64,000 bases of DNA from Diphasiastrum complanatum (lineage: Eukaryota; Streptophyta; Lycopodiopsida; Lycopodiales; Lycopodiaceae): positions 16,849,019 through 16,913,018 of the forward strand of contig CM055111.1 of the NCBI GenBank assembly GCA_029204225.1, given 5' to 3'. Every line of letters starts with the position of its first letter. The first letter of the stretch is position 1. The notes beneath the pieces are model-generated. The model ran no database searches. It saw nothing but the letters and a program-made list of their open reading frames with translations, and had not been told where the DNA came from. Below are positions 52,953 through 64,000 of the stretch, piece by piece. A program made the position numbers and the translations under genes.

Positions 52953-55900
52953 CTCCCTCTTCAACATTGGATGCTAGTTTCAACATAGTCTTTGAGCACA
53001 TTCCAAGATTAGATCTATGCATTAAATATAGGTCCTTTCCCAATGGTTTGGTGAAGATATCAGCCACACACTCCTTTGAAGAGACATGTTGAAGCTCCAC
53101 CTCTTTGGCAATGACTTGATCTCTCACAAAATGGTGAGCAATCTCAATGTGCTTGCTCCTTGCATGAAAAACAGGATTGCTTGCCAAGCTTTGGGCTGAA
53201 AGGTTATCACAAAGTATGATTGGAGTCTTCTCTGGTTCCATCAAGTGAAGATCCAATAACATCCTCTTGATCCAAAGAATCTCCTTGGTGCATGTTGTTA
53301 ATGCCTTGTACTCGGCTTCGGTGGAAGATAGAGAGATAGTTGGTTGCTTCTTTGATAGCCATGAGACCACTCCATCTCCAAGATAGATTGCAAAGGCACT
53401 TGTTGACTTCCTATCCATTTGATCACCTGCAAAATCTGAATCTGAAAATCCACAAAGGTTAGGTGTAGTACCTCCATACAAGATGCCAAAATCTCTAGAT
53501 CCCGAGATGTATCTAAGTACTCTCTTTCCTAGCTTCCAATGAGCCTCACTAGGATCTTGCATAAATTGACTTAGTTTACCAACCACAAAGCTTAGATCAG
53601 GTCTTGTGATGGTTAACCATATAAGAGATCCTATTAGCTTTCTATAGAGAGTAATGTCCTTGAAGGATCTTTCATTACTTCTTGTAGTTAGCTTTACATT
53701 TGATTCCATAGGAGTAGAAACAACTTTACAATCTTCCATATGAAACCTTTTTAGAATAGAGTTAACATACTTTTCTTGACATATGAATGTAGATTTAGAA
53801 GTTCTAATAATCTCTATTCCTAAGATATAATGAAGTTTACCAAGATCTTGAATTTCAAACTCTCTTTTGAGTGCCATCTTGATTTCATCTATATCTAGAT
53901 TGTTACCACCACTTAAGATAATGTCATCAACATAGATCAAAAGTAAAGTGATATCATTTTCATTCAATCTAAAGTAGAGAGAATGATCATACTCACTCAT
54001 AACAAAGTTTTGAGAAAGTAAGAAGGAATTGAGCTTAGCATATCAACTCCTTGGTGCTTGCTTTAGCCCATACAAACTCTTTTGGAGATAGCACACATGA
54101 TTAGGCTCATCATGTGAAACATAGCCCTCGGGTTGCTCCATGTAAATATCTTCTTCAAGATCACCATTCAAGAAGGCATTAGTAACATCCATTTGCCACA
54201 TATCCCAATCATAAAGAGTTGCAAGAGAGATTAGGATTCGAATAGTTACCATCTTTGCCACGGGTGCAAAGGTCTCATCATAGTCAATACCATATTCTTG
54301 AGCATACCCCTTTGCCACCAACCTTGCCTTGTACTTGTTGATTGATCCATCTTGATTTGTCTTGATCTTGAAGATCCACTTACAACCAATTGCCTTCTTG
54401 TCCTTTGGAAGCTTTACCAACCTCCATGTGTTGCTTTTGATGAGTGCTTGATGCTCATGATCCATGGCTTGGATCCATTCCTTCTTTTGAATTGCTTCAC
54501 CTACACAAGTTGGTTCATCAAAAGAGGTAAGAAAAGCAAAGTTAGAGTTGTCCACCACTTGCTTTCCTTTTTCATCATAGGTTAGCCTTGATGGCTTAGC
54601 CCTTTGCCTTTGAGTCTTCCTTGAAGTTTGCTTTGGAGTGGCATCTCCATCTTCATCCAAGACATCTTGCACATCATGATGATTAGTAGGCACATCAACA
54701 TCAACATCAACAACATTGGAAACATTCTCTTCATGAAAGATGACATCCCTACTTATGACAACTTTCTTTGTAGAAGGAATGTACACTTTGTAAGCCTTGC
54801 TTACTTCACTATAGCCAACAAACACACCCTTCTTTGATGAAGGATCTTCTTTAGTTCTATCATCAAGTGTGATATTGACAAAACATGTACATCCAAAGAT
54901 CCTACAATGCTTGACACTCGGCCTTCTACCATAAAGAACCTCATGAGGAGTTTTACCATCCAAGGAAGCACTTGTCCATCTATTACATAGATAGTTAGCA
55001 CATGCTAAAGCTTCCCCCCAAAAAGACTTAGCAAGATTAGCATGTAGACTCATTGCCTTGGCACATTCACAAAGGGTTCTATTCTTCCTCTCGGCCACTC
55101 CATTCTGTTGTGGAGTCCTAGGACTAGACATCTCCCTCTTAATCCCATGTGCTATACAAAAGTCTTTGAACCTATTTGAGGTATATTCCCCTCCATTATC
55201 AGATCTTAAGCATTTGATCTTTGTATTGAATTGGTTTTCCATTTCATTCTTGAACTTGACAAATGCAGCAAACACTTCATCCTTACTTTTAAGAAGATAG
55301 ATCCAAGTATACCTACTAAAGTCATCAATGAAAGTTGCATACATCTTTGCCCCACCATTGCTAGTTGTACTAGAAGAATGAATATCAGAATGCACAAGTT
55401 GAAAAGCTTCTTTAGATCTAGAAGTAGATCTAGAATAAGCAAGTCTATGAGATTTGGACAAGGCACAATGTTCACAAACACTATTGTTTGCAACAAGACT
55501 TTTAGGGAGACCAAGAACAAGCTCTTTCTTTGCCATTACCTCCAAAGATTTGAAGTTGGGATGGCCCAACCTCTTGTGCCAAACTTCTTGGTTTGTCAAT
55601 TGCTCCCTAGCCATACATCCTTCATGATTAGAGATCACACATGCATCAAGCTTGAAAAGTTTACCATGCCTCCTACCTTGAGCAATCAAGGATCCACATT
55701 TACTTATCAAACATGCATCGCCAATGAACTCCACATCAAGTCCTTTGTCAATCATTTGACTTACACTAAGCAAATTTTTTAGTGATTGAAGGAATGTACA
55801 AAACATTTTCAAGATTTGATTTCTTATTTGTTGAAAGGGAAATAGGAATAGTGCCTATGCCTTTGATGTCACATTGACCATCATTTGCAGTGTAGATGAT

Positions 55901-56902
55901 GTTACCTTCTCCCTCATAAGACAATAAGGATGTAAAGTATTCCTTATGTCTTGTCATGTGAGATGAGGCTCCACTATCAATCCACCAAGGATCATTATCA
56001 TCTATGTTGGCTAACAAACTTGAAGTCATAACAAGTGATTCACATGTGTTATGTTCTTCCTCATCTATTGTAAGATTTCCTTGCCTCTCTCCTTGCTCTC
56101 TTTTCTTCTTATAACATTCATTTGCAAAATGACCTTTTATCCCACAATAAAAGCACTTGAACTTTGACTTATTGCTCTTAGTAGAAGAGGAAGAGGAAGA
56201 GTGATCATCATGATCAAAGTTACCACCTTTGGACCATTTCCCTTTGCCTTTACCTTTGCCCTTGAATTTGCCTTTTGTGAAGAAAGCCTCTTCACCTCCA
56301 CCTTGCAAGGATGCACCATCAAGCTTTGATTGCAACCTATGTTCTTCAGCCAATAAGATTTCTTGCAAGTCAACCACACTTGGCAAGACTCTTTGAATGG
56401 CAAAACTTTGCACAAGGTTAGCATGTTCATTTAGCAAACCATTCAACATAACTTGGACTATTTCACCATCTTTTATGTTCTCATCAATGCATGCTAAATC
56501 ATCACTTAGGGACTTAACTCTCAAGATAAATGCATGAGCACTTTCACCCTCTCTTTGCCTACTAGAAAATATTTGTCTCCTTAGGGTCAATACCCTAGAT
56601 GTGGACTTTGATTCAAAGAGCTTCTTTAAGGCATTCCATGCCTCACTTGCACTTTGACACTTTCCAACTTCCTTGAGAAGTTCATTTGTAGCATTCATTT
56701 TAATGATATGATGAGCCCTTTTGGCCTTCTTATCAAACCTTTGTTGCTCTTGAAGTGTGAGAGGTCTCTCTTCAATTTCTGCAACTATGTCCATGAGTTC
56801 ATTCAACTCAAGTAAGGACTCCATCCTCACTTTCCAAGTAGAGTAGTTTGATGAACTCAACCTTTCACTAGACTCTAGCATGATCCCACCATTGGAAGCC
56901 AT
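52948..56902 (-). pseudogene. Copia D gag-pol with one frameshift and one nonsense codon
   Basis: Gag, knuckle and protease (residues 1-375, DSGASSH intact) are read from 56902 to about 55770. There an extra base in an A run (about 55774-55780) shifts the frame. Integrase and the first half of RT continue in the new frame (HHCC, D,D-35-E and QQNGVAERKNR visible) to 54043. There TGG within QAPRSWY has become TGA. The rest of RT (YVDD) and RNase H run to 52948. Everything else is very close to the B polyprotein, so both lesions are recent. The copy cannot make active enzymes, but its cis signals are intact and it could be mobilised in trans. Confidence 0.95.
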
Positions 56903-58072
56903 GATTCTAATGTTTCTTCAACTTTTAGGTTCTGTCCTAAAGCACTTAGCACTCACTTTTCTCTCAACAAATGATAGATAAAGAGATCTATGAAGATTTA
57001 GGACCCTAAAACACTTCTATCTTGAACCTAGATGGTTTCCAAGCATAGAAAGGAAGATTGAAACACATGCAACACTTTGCACACACTAAGAATGGATTAC
57101 AAAATCAAACCAACCTGAACACACTCTTGCTTAAGCTCTCAAACTTTCCAGCAAGTGACCAAATCAAGTTATGGTGTGAAGAGTTACTTGCATTCTTAGA
57201 AAATACCCAACTAGGATGCCAAGATTACCTAGTAATGAACAAACTTGATCAACATATGATCAACACACTAAGATATTGATTCAACCTGTAAAACCACATG
57301 TAAACCACACTTCTAAAAGTTTATAAACTCCAGCAAGTGATAAATACAAGATTTAGAGGTGAATGAATGAGCACACTTAGTGAATCACAAGACTAGCTTC
57401 ACTATCTTGTCAAATCTTGGTGTTTAGATGTAGATCTAAGATCACTTCACATGAGAATGTTCCTCAACCTGTTAAGAACCTGAAAACACACTTGCATAAT
57501 GGTTAACACCTTCCAGCAAATGCTCCAATCAAATTACATAAGGAGAGTTACTTACATGCTCAACAAAGTACACCAAAATTTATGCCAAAATTGATGACAA
57601 TCTTTACAATATGCTCTTCAAAATGGAGCTTACAATATGTTCACCCAAAAAAGGGGATCTTTCATCCAAATGGGAGCTTTGCTCAGCCTTTAGGAGAATT
57701 ACAACTCACTCAAAAGAGCATTTGTCATCCACTTAAGGAGAAGTTTCATCCACTTAAGGAGAGTGTTCATCCAAGAATGGAGATTGTCAACAATAGGATT
57801 GAAAAGAACATTGTTAGTATTGAATATGCACAAGCCTCACAATCACAAATGATTAGGTGTTATGATCTGATCCAAAATAGTTTCTTTTCAGCCTCTGATC
57901 TTCAATAGACCTGAAATATGCTTTTGATCCACAAGTTCAACTCACAAAACAAAGGTTAGTAAGATTTGATCAACAAAGCAATGCAAAATCATGCTAGAAC
58001 TTGATCAAACATCCAAATATCACCAAAAATGGAATACTTACTATAAATAGAAGCCAACCAGCTCTGATACCA

Positions 58073-58727
58073 TGTGAAAAATACAGATCCTAAGTGGATC
58101 TAAACTCCAAGATCATTGGCTTGAATGCTTGCACTCCAAACTACATAAGCTAGGAATTGGCAACACATTCTATGCTACCTAGAATGCAAAGAACTTGATC
58201 AAAAAGCATTTACCACAAATGGAAACTTCCATAAACATCAAGTGCGGCCCAAAATAGAATTATACAATCCATAATACATTAGCCTACCACTTTTGGAAAG
58301 CACCTAAGATCATACACAATAGCTTGAAGACAATACACACAACAATGCTCTCAATGGAGGAAGAAACAATGACAATGATCTATTGATCTCAATGAAGCAT
58401 ACAAAAGGTTTCTCCAACCTGTTCTCCACGACTTCCCTACTATTTATGGATGAGGAAGATGACTCTCTCTCCTCTCTCTAGAAGGTACTTGACCCTAGAT
58501 ATTCCCTATATATGAAAAATAGCTAAAAATGGCTTATATGACCAAAATACATCAAAATGGTCTCATTTTGAAGGGTATGAAGTTTGACACTTCATCATAC
58601 TGAAAAAATACAGTAAATAAAAACATTGTGGCCTGGTTCACACGTGCGAAACTCCAGAACCAAAACTATTTACAATTTTAGCCAATTTAGGCCTCAAACT
58701 AGCTAGGAAATGTTGACAATTTTCACA
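58073..58727 (-). repeat. Copia D 5' LTR
   Basis: This is a 655-bp direct repeat of 52297-52952, with CACGTG at 58642-58647. The TATA-like region reads ctatttatgg on +. It is followed on the element strand by TGGTATCAGAGC and the shared leader, whose antisense frame is at 57582-57908. Confidence 0.95.
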
Positions 58728-59160
58728 TCCACTTTGTCACCTGCAAAATCCGAGTCACTATAGGCTCTTAAGCCAATATTAGTCCCTCTATACATTATGC
58801 CAAAATTTGTAGTAGATGAGATATATCTAAGAACTCTTTTGGCCATCTTCCAATGTGAAACTAAAGGACTTTGCATGAATTGACTTAACTTTCCAACACT
58901 GTAACTAATATCAGGTGCAGTTATAGTCAAATATGTTAAGGAGCCTATAAGGCTTCTATACAAAGTGATGTCCTCAAAGGATGCTTCATCACCATCAATA
59001 GATGCTTTTACATGTTGCTCCATTGGAGTCTCAATGACTTTACAATTCTTTATTCCAAATCTATCTAGGATGGATATAGCATACTTAGATTGACACCTTT
59101 CCTTCATGCTTTTGCTTGATGAAGCCCTCGGGTTGCCTCATGTAGATCTCCTCCTCCAAA
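58728..59160 (-). pseudogene. Relic E: RT-RNase H connection
   Basis: The translation leftward from about 59107 gives SKYAISILDRFGIKNCKV, TPMEQHVKA, ITLYRSLIGSLTYLTI, APDISYSVGKLSQFMQ, KRVLRYISSTTNFGIMY and YSDSDFAGDKVD. It then breaks at the Copia D insertion and resumes at 52296 with DRKSPSAF. The segment near 59110-59150 (EEEIYMRQPEG-like) belongs to RT but is displaced, showing an internal deletion. The 5' part of relic E is lost beyond 59160. Confidence 0.87.
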
Positions 59161-59610
59161 TAATGTAAGCTGAATAAAGGGCCATTGAAGATGATCTTTT
59201 TGTTGTATTTCCAAGGTCATAACCCAATATATTAATGGCTAGATCCCTCTTAACAAAAACAATTTTAAATGTTCCTCTTGAGTAATTATGGCCTCCTAAG
59301 CAAATAAATAAGGCCTTAATTGCCATTATAACAGTGGCAAAAAATGGACTATAACTTGAATAATATACACAAATTTTTCTAATTACAGAACTTTTCAAGT
59401 AATGGGCGAGCAACGATTCCTTTTGCCCAACAGCTGATCCCTCGTGAAGTCCTCCATATCTCATTGTAAAGGAATCTATTTTGATGGTATTCTGCAAGGA
59501 ATTCCAAATGATATATTTAGATTGAAGAAAAAAATGCTATCTCAAACTTTTATCTCTTGTATTTTAGAAAAAATATTACAATCACAAAATTATAAACCAA
59601 TGCTATACCT
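59161..59610. other. No gene recognised
   Basis: This AT-rich stretch between relic E and the Gypsy relic has open frames on both strands but no domain. Confidence 0.4.
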
Positions 59611-60300
59611 TATAAGTTCTTCTGAGCGTAGTCTAGATCCTGATCCTCCTAGTCCTCCAAGTCCACCTAGTTCACCACCACCTGATAATATGGCTGACCC
59701 AGCGCCACCCACATCTACAAAAATCAGATACGATTTCTTTAAGGGTCATCATCTGAAGATGCGGACAATTATTTGTCTCAATTTGAATCTATTACTATAG
59801 CAAATAAAAAACATACAGACGAGGACAAAGTTAGAATTTTGCCAGATCTTCTACGAAAGCAGGTTAAGATCTGGTACAGTCAATTAGTACCGGAAACGGT
59901 TAAAACTTGGAATGCTTTAAGAGCAGCTTTCCTTAAGAAGTTTAGGGAGATAGGATATTATAGAGATAGAGACGTTTGTTATGAATTTCTTTGTCATAAA
60001 CCCACTAGATACACCACCGTATTCAAAATTATTTGGAAGACCGTTCCTAATGGATTTTATTATATTAAGAACTACAAGAAAATCATCGTATAAAGTATTA
60101 TTAGGACGACCATGGCTCTACCAGGCCGATGTCATAACCCACTGGAAGAAGAAGGAGATTACCTTTAGAGATCAGATAGAGACATCGACGGGGAAAAGTC
60201 ATAAAAGAATTATGATATCCTGGGAAAAAGATAAGTACGTGAGACACCTACATCATCCTCGAGCTATACTTCAGAGCATGAAGGGCTTCAATCCATAAGG
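59611..60300 (+). pseudogene. Gypsy L gag and protease-end scrap
   Basis: A Pro-rich start (DPDPPSPPSPPSSPPPDN, about 59635) is followed by a gag core, ADNYLSQFESITIANKKHT and RKQVKIWYSQLVPETVKTW (59770-59960). The frame is then joined to the end of a retropepsin region (NFFVINPLDTPPYSKLFGRP, and after a break LLGRPWLYQADVITHWKKKE). The same protease-end sequence recurs at 60603-60690. Stops and shifts are present, so it is a relic of a Ty3/Gypsy element. Confidence 0.7.
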
Positions 60301-60349
60301 ATTGAGGAAGGGGAGATGTTTGTCACACTAAGTATACTTGCATATAGTA

Positions 60350-62150
60350 ATTAAGTAGAATATATAGATAGAGGAGATTGTGGAGTCCCAGAAATCAGTG
60401 CTATTATAGGAGATCATACTATAGATAGAATACTAATAGACTCAAGATCCAGTATCAACTTAATAACAGAAACAATGGTTAAGGAATTAGGACTAGAAAA
60501 ACAGATACAGCCTATTACATACCATGAAATCCATTTAGCAAACGCATCCAAATGCATACCAGTAGGTGAGCTAAAAGGTATTAGTGTAGTTATAGAGACC
60601 TAGATGTTCATTATGAATTTCTTTGTCATAAACCCAGTAGATACACCACCATATTCAATATTATTTGGAAGATTGTGGCTAAATCAAGCAGATGCTATTA
60701 TAAACTGGTCTACCAAACAAATATTTTTTTCAGGCGTTCTCACAGCTAGTCCAATAGGTGGTCACCTTTTGAAATGGGGTGAGCAGACCTACTGAATCCT
60801 GGATCAATTTCATAGAATGCTATGAGATTTATGAGGATGAGGAAATACCAACAACATCCGAGTCGAGAGAAGTTTTGGGTGGAACCAAAGCAAGCCTAAC
60901 CGAAGGGATGGTAGATAAAACATATTATGTAGAAATAAAAATAAATAAAGGTAAAATTTTGAATTTATATAAACACCAATCAGACTAGGAATGTGAAGAG
61001 TACATATTACTTCTTTAGAAATACCAAAATGCATTTGCTTGGTCGATGGACAATTTAATAGGAATACCAGTTAAATGGGACAAACATAGAATAGATCTTA
61101 TTCAGGGAATAATACTTGTTAGGCAGTGCCAATATAGATTGAATCCAAAGTATTCCTTGTTAGTAAAAGACGAATTAGATAGATGTCTTAGAGTGGGTAT
61201 TATATATCTTGTTCTAAGCAGTGAGTGGGTGTCACCAATAGTTATAGTACCTAAGAAGAAGACGAGCAATATTAGAGTTTGCCAAGATTTTAGGAAACTA
61301 AATAATGCTACATCAAAGGATTAACATCCTCTGCCATATACAGATACTATTCTTGACCAGGTAACTGGTCATGAACGTTATAGCTTTTTAGATGGATTCT
61401 TAGGTTATAACCAAGTTTTCATCACCAAGTTAGAGGAAGATAGATCCAAGACCACTTTTACCACTGATTGGGGGACGTACGCGTATACACGAATGCCCTT
61501 GGTCTTTGTAATGCACCTGCCACATTCCAAGTTTTTAGCAATTTTCATGGATGACTTTTGTGTCTATTCATCAACTAAAGACCATTTAGACGCATTAGAA
61601 AAGACATTGAGAAGATGTCAAGAGACATCTCTTAAGTTGCATCTAGCCAAGTGTTATTTCAGGATGAGGGAAGGCATCTTGTTAGGACATAAAATTTCGA
61701 AGGACAGTATACAAGCCGACATCGAAAAAGTAAAAATGATTTTAGAGTTATTAGAACCAGCTAATCTAAGAGAGCTTAGAGGTTTTCTAGGACACGTAGG
61801 ATATTATCGTGGGATAATTAAGGATTATGCGATATTAGTAACTCCTTTAACAAATTTATTAAAAAAGTCTGTTGAGTACCATTGGTCACAAGACCATCAA
61901 CAAGCTTCTGATAAGTTAAAATAGTCATTAGCAGAAGCCACTGCAGGTAGACCTCCAAATTGGGCTAAAAAGTTTCATGTATATGTAGACACATCATCAT
62001 TTGCAATAGGTGTAGTGCTTAGTCAGAAAGATGACCAAAATATAGATTACCCAATTTATTATGCGGGTAGACAACTCGCAACATCAGAAAAGAACTATTC
62101 TGCTACAGAGCGTGAAGCACTAGGAATGATTTATTCAATAAATTGTGTTC
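60350..62150 (+). pseudogene. Gypsy L protease, reverse transcriptase and RNase H, decayed
   Basis: Protease shows ILIDSRSSINLI near 60430, where the active-site triplet is DSR rather than DSG/DTG. PYSILFGRLWLNQADAIINW follows. RT (61046-61560) has the segments YRLNPKYSLLVKDELDR, WVSPIVIVPKKK, RVCQDFRKLNNAT, GYNQVFI, and FMDDFCVYSS as the catalytic motif. RNase H (61740-62150) has LRELRGFLGHVGYYRG, VYVDTSSFAIGVVLSQ and AGRQLATSEKNYSATEREAL. Stops at 60793, 61322 and 61922 and a deletion of the RT palm before FMDD make it dead. No integrase follows. Confidence 0.85.
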
Positions 62151-62540
62151 AAAATGCATCCAAAACCAATCTTACAGGTTTTACAACCATTAGCTATACG
62201 AGCACGGATAGAAGGACTTCTTCAATTTGATCCCTCAGTAATCCTTATGGATGTGTGCCATGAGTTGATCCGAAATCTGAGCGAGACAGAGGAAGGACAT
62301 GTTTACACCACTGTCTGGAATCAAAAAATCATTATTATAAAAGGATTTTACTATCGTGCCTTAGGTTTGTCTATGGATGGCAGTATGCATGTTACAAAGC
62401 CCGACTTCATCACTGAGAGCGGAGTTTTTCAGGAAGAAGCTTATCTCGAGAAAAGGGGACATAAACTCTCTTATATCATAGACCCCAATCTCATAAGCTT
62501 TGTGCGATTTGCTCTTGCTTCTATATTCTTATTGGAGTAA
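62151..62540 (+). other. Open frame after Gypsy L, unrecognised
   Basis: The 131-codon frame 62145-62540 begins in the tail of the RNase H region and then leaves it. Visible segments are SVILMDVCHELIRNLSETEE, FYYRALGLSMDGSMHVTKPD and a hydrophobic end (FVRFALASIFLLE) that could span a membrane. It contains no integrase motif. It may be the start of an extra open frame of a plant Gypsy element or a separate relic. Confidence 0.3.
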
Positions 62541-62741
62541 GAGTATACCATTTCTAACACGAATATGAGATACCTACTGAGATCCCTGAACAGAGAATCC
62601 ATTGCCTTTGGGTAGATTGCTTTTAAGCAATTCTGTAAGTTAGTAAAGATTAATCAGTTTTCTAGGCTTGATTTGTAGTTTGGTATTCTATGTATGCATG
62701 CCGGTGTGTTAACTATGTAGGAAGATATTAGAATTGCACCG

Positions 62742-63860
62742 GTGCTGCCAGGGTTAGCCCCTTCAGTTGAGACTGATTTCCAAATGCAAGCATCAAAGGC
62801 AACCACTATAGAGATGGCATCATCATCATCAAGCCAACACCAAGGGAGCTCGATGAGGATGTCCTCTCTGTCATCGCAATATAAGCCACCTTCTAGTGCA
62901 GAAAGGAGCCAAGAAACGGAAGAAGAAACAAAAAATGTTGTTGTGCAGGAGCAGAACCAAGAAGATATCTAGCAGGAGCCAGTACAGGAAGAAGAACGAA
63001 TTTCTGATATTTAGCAAAAAAGTGAAAGTGATGCCGAGACACCAATTCTTGATGAAGAATTATATGTGAAGACTTTTGGTACATTGTCGTCAGACACACA
63101 GGCAACCATTCAACATTTTGTCGGCCTAGAGAAAGTCTCAAGGAAGCTTGGATCAAAGTATGATTCCATTCGAACAGACCTAATCCAGAAAAATAAGGAG
63201 CTAAAAGAAATCAAGACTGAGTTGTCACACAAGAGCAAAGAGCTTGAAGCAGCCCAAGCAGAGTTGATCAGGAAAGATACAACCCTCGAAGAAGCAAAAG
63301 GTAGACATGATGCTACGCTGGAGGTACTTAAAGCAATTCAAGAGTAGTCCAATGCTTTTGAAAATGAAAATCAATTGCTCAAGCAGCAGATCCAGACCCT
63401 GCAGGATTTTTGCAGGAGGAAAGACATGCACGAGCTACTTTGCAGAGTAGTAACGAGGAGCTGAGCGACAAACTCAGCAATGCCATTACCAACAAGGAGA
63501 GTGCCCAAGTAAATCAATGCAGCTTTAGGACTCTGTTGTCTAGCTGTAGTATTCTACAGATATGCTGAGGAAAGGCAACCAAATCTATAAGAAACAAGCC
63601 GAAGGGACAATTCTATGGCGGATAAGCGCCGAAGTCACATTGGGAGCTTGTGTATCTCATGGGAGATACAAGATCGACCCAACAACTTGGAAAGGTATTC
63701 AAGAAAAAATTATCCAAAACTTCCAACTGCAATATTTGCAACCCTAGATGGTTTCGTATGAGAAATTGAAAGAAGAACTGGAAGAGACTAAGTTTCAATC
63801 AAGCCAAATCCAAAATTTTGAAGATAAAGAACATGTCTAGCACCAAGACTAGTCTACGCA
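62742..63860 (+). pseudogene. Coiled-coil-rich reading frame, interrupted
   Basis: The frame opens with a Ser/Gln-rich region (EMASSSSSQHQGSS) and a Glu-rich stretch (ERSQETEEETKNVVVQEQNQ). It then forms a long heptad-like Lys/Glu/Leu segment (ELKEIKTELSHKSKELEAAQ, 63190-63345) and continues as FENENQLLKQQIQTLQ. Later parts (63562-63747) include KGNQIYKKQAEGT and IDPTTWKGIQEKIIQNF. Stops at 62970, 63013 and 63345 and a frame change near 63420 break it. The composition resembles the extra coiled-coil frames of large plant Gypsy elements, but I cannot assign it. No gene is evident from 63861 to the end. Confidence 0.35.
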
Positions 63861-64000
63861 GATGGATACATCAGAGAAGGCCATATAGACAGATATCGTT
63901 TTTAAGCAAATCCAGAAAGATCAAGACGTGCAGACCCTGAGGATGCTGTGAAGCCAAAAGCAACAGTGACATGGATTTTGTAGACCAACCAGCAACTCTA

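Larger units (their letters stand above)
52297..58727 (-). mobile_element. Copia D: recent but inactivated sister of Copia B
   Basis: The element is 6431 bp, the same length as B, with TSD tccac at 52292-52296 and 58728-58732. LTRs are 52297-52952 (656 bp, one extra A) and 58073-58727 (655 bp), with about six visible substitutions plus the indel, so it is older than B or C. The primer site is 58061-58072 and the purine tract 52953-52962. It lies in opposite orientation to B, 26 kb away, giving a 6.4-kb inverted repeat pair. Coding is broken at two points. Confidence 0.97.

Overview
This window looks like repeat-dense, AT-rich nuclear DNA of a land plant. It is mainly a graveyard of LTR retrotransposons, with Copia/Ty1 elements dominant and Gypsy/Ty3 elements secondary. 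Other evidence is plant-type tRNA-iMet primer sites (TGGTATCAGAGC), GT..AG introns, long CT/CA/TA microsatellites, and one fragment of a plant-style NEK protein kinase. I cannot name the species. No intact host gene, tRNA, rRNA or CRISPR array was seen.

Four Copia insertions can be delimited exactly from matching LTR ends and 5-bp target duplications. Copia A is 3725-9964 (minus, TSD ctaga). Copia B is 19784-26214 (plus, TSD ggtag) and has one uninterrupted 1317-codon gag-pol frame and LTRs differing at one visible base. Copia C is 46194-51763 (minus, TSD tggaa). Copia D is 52297-58727 (minus, TSD tccac) and is a B-family sister inactivated by one frameshift and one nonsense codon. A sits inside the reverse-transcriptase region of an older Copia relic (G), C inside the LTR of relic E, and D inside the RNase H region of E. 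E itself abuts a truncated gag relic (F).

Layout: 1-2.5 kb, unrecognised sequence and a microsatellite field. 2.6-11.4 kb, relic G split by A. 11.4-13.2 kb, scraps of a C-like element. 13.2-15.6 kb, a GC-richer block with a miniature LTR element and a tandem array. 15.7-16.0 kb, a foldback hairpin element. 16.2-19.8 kb, unrecognised coding-like relics. 19.8-26.2 kb, B. 26.2-31.2 kb, a decayed Gypsy element with chromovirus features. 31.2-32.1 kb, a GTCGGA-motif cluster. 32.3-37.0 kb, Copia relics I, J and K. 37.7-39.96 kb, a degenerate repeat array. 40.9-41.6 kb, the NEK pseudogene. 42.5-44.4 kb, an unrecognised multi-exon relic. 44.5-59.2 kb, the nested F/E/C/D stack. 59.6-64 kb, a decayed Gypsy element followed by a coiled-coil reading frame.

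The most interesting system is the B/C pair. C carries the same primer site, leader, gag and R-U5 end as B and D, but a different U3 and no protease, integrase or working reverse transcriptase. In their place is a 467-residue open module that looks like a rearranged, catalytically dead derivative of pol. Relatives of this module lie at 11.7-13.2 kb and 33.4-33.7 kb. C therefore looks like a recently mobilised, non-autonomous, chimeric parasite of the B family. The other notable signals are a regular 33-bp array of CCAAT boxes in the A LTR and a G-box palindrome shared by unrelated LTRs.
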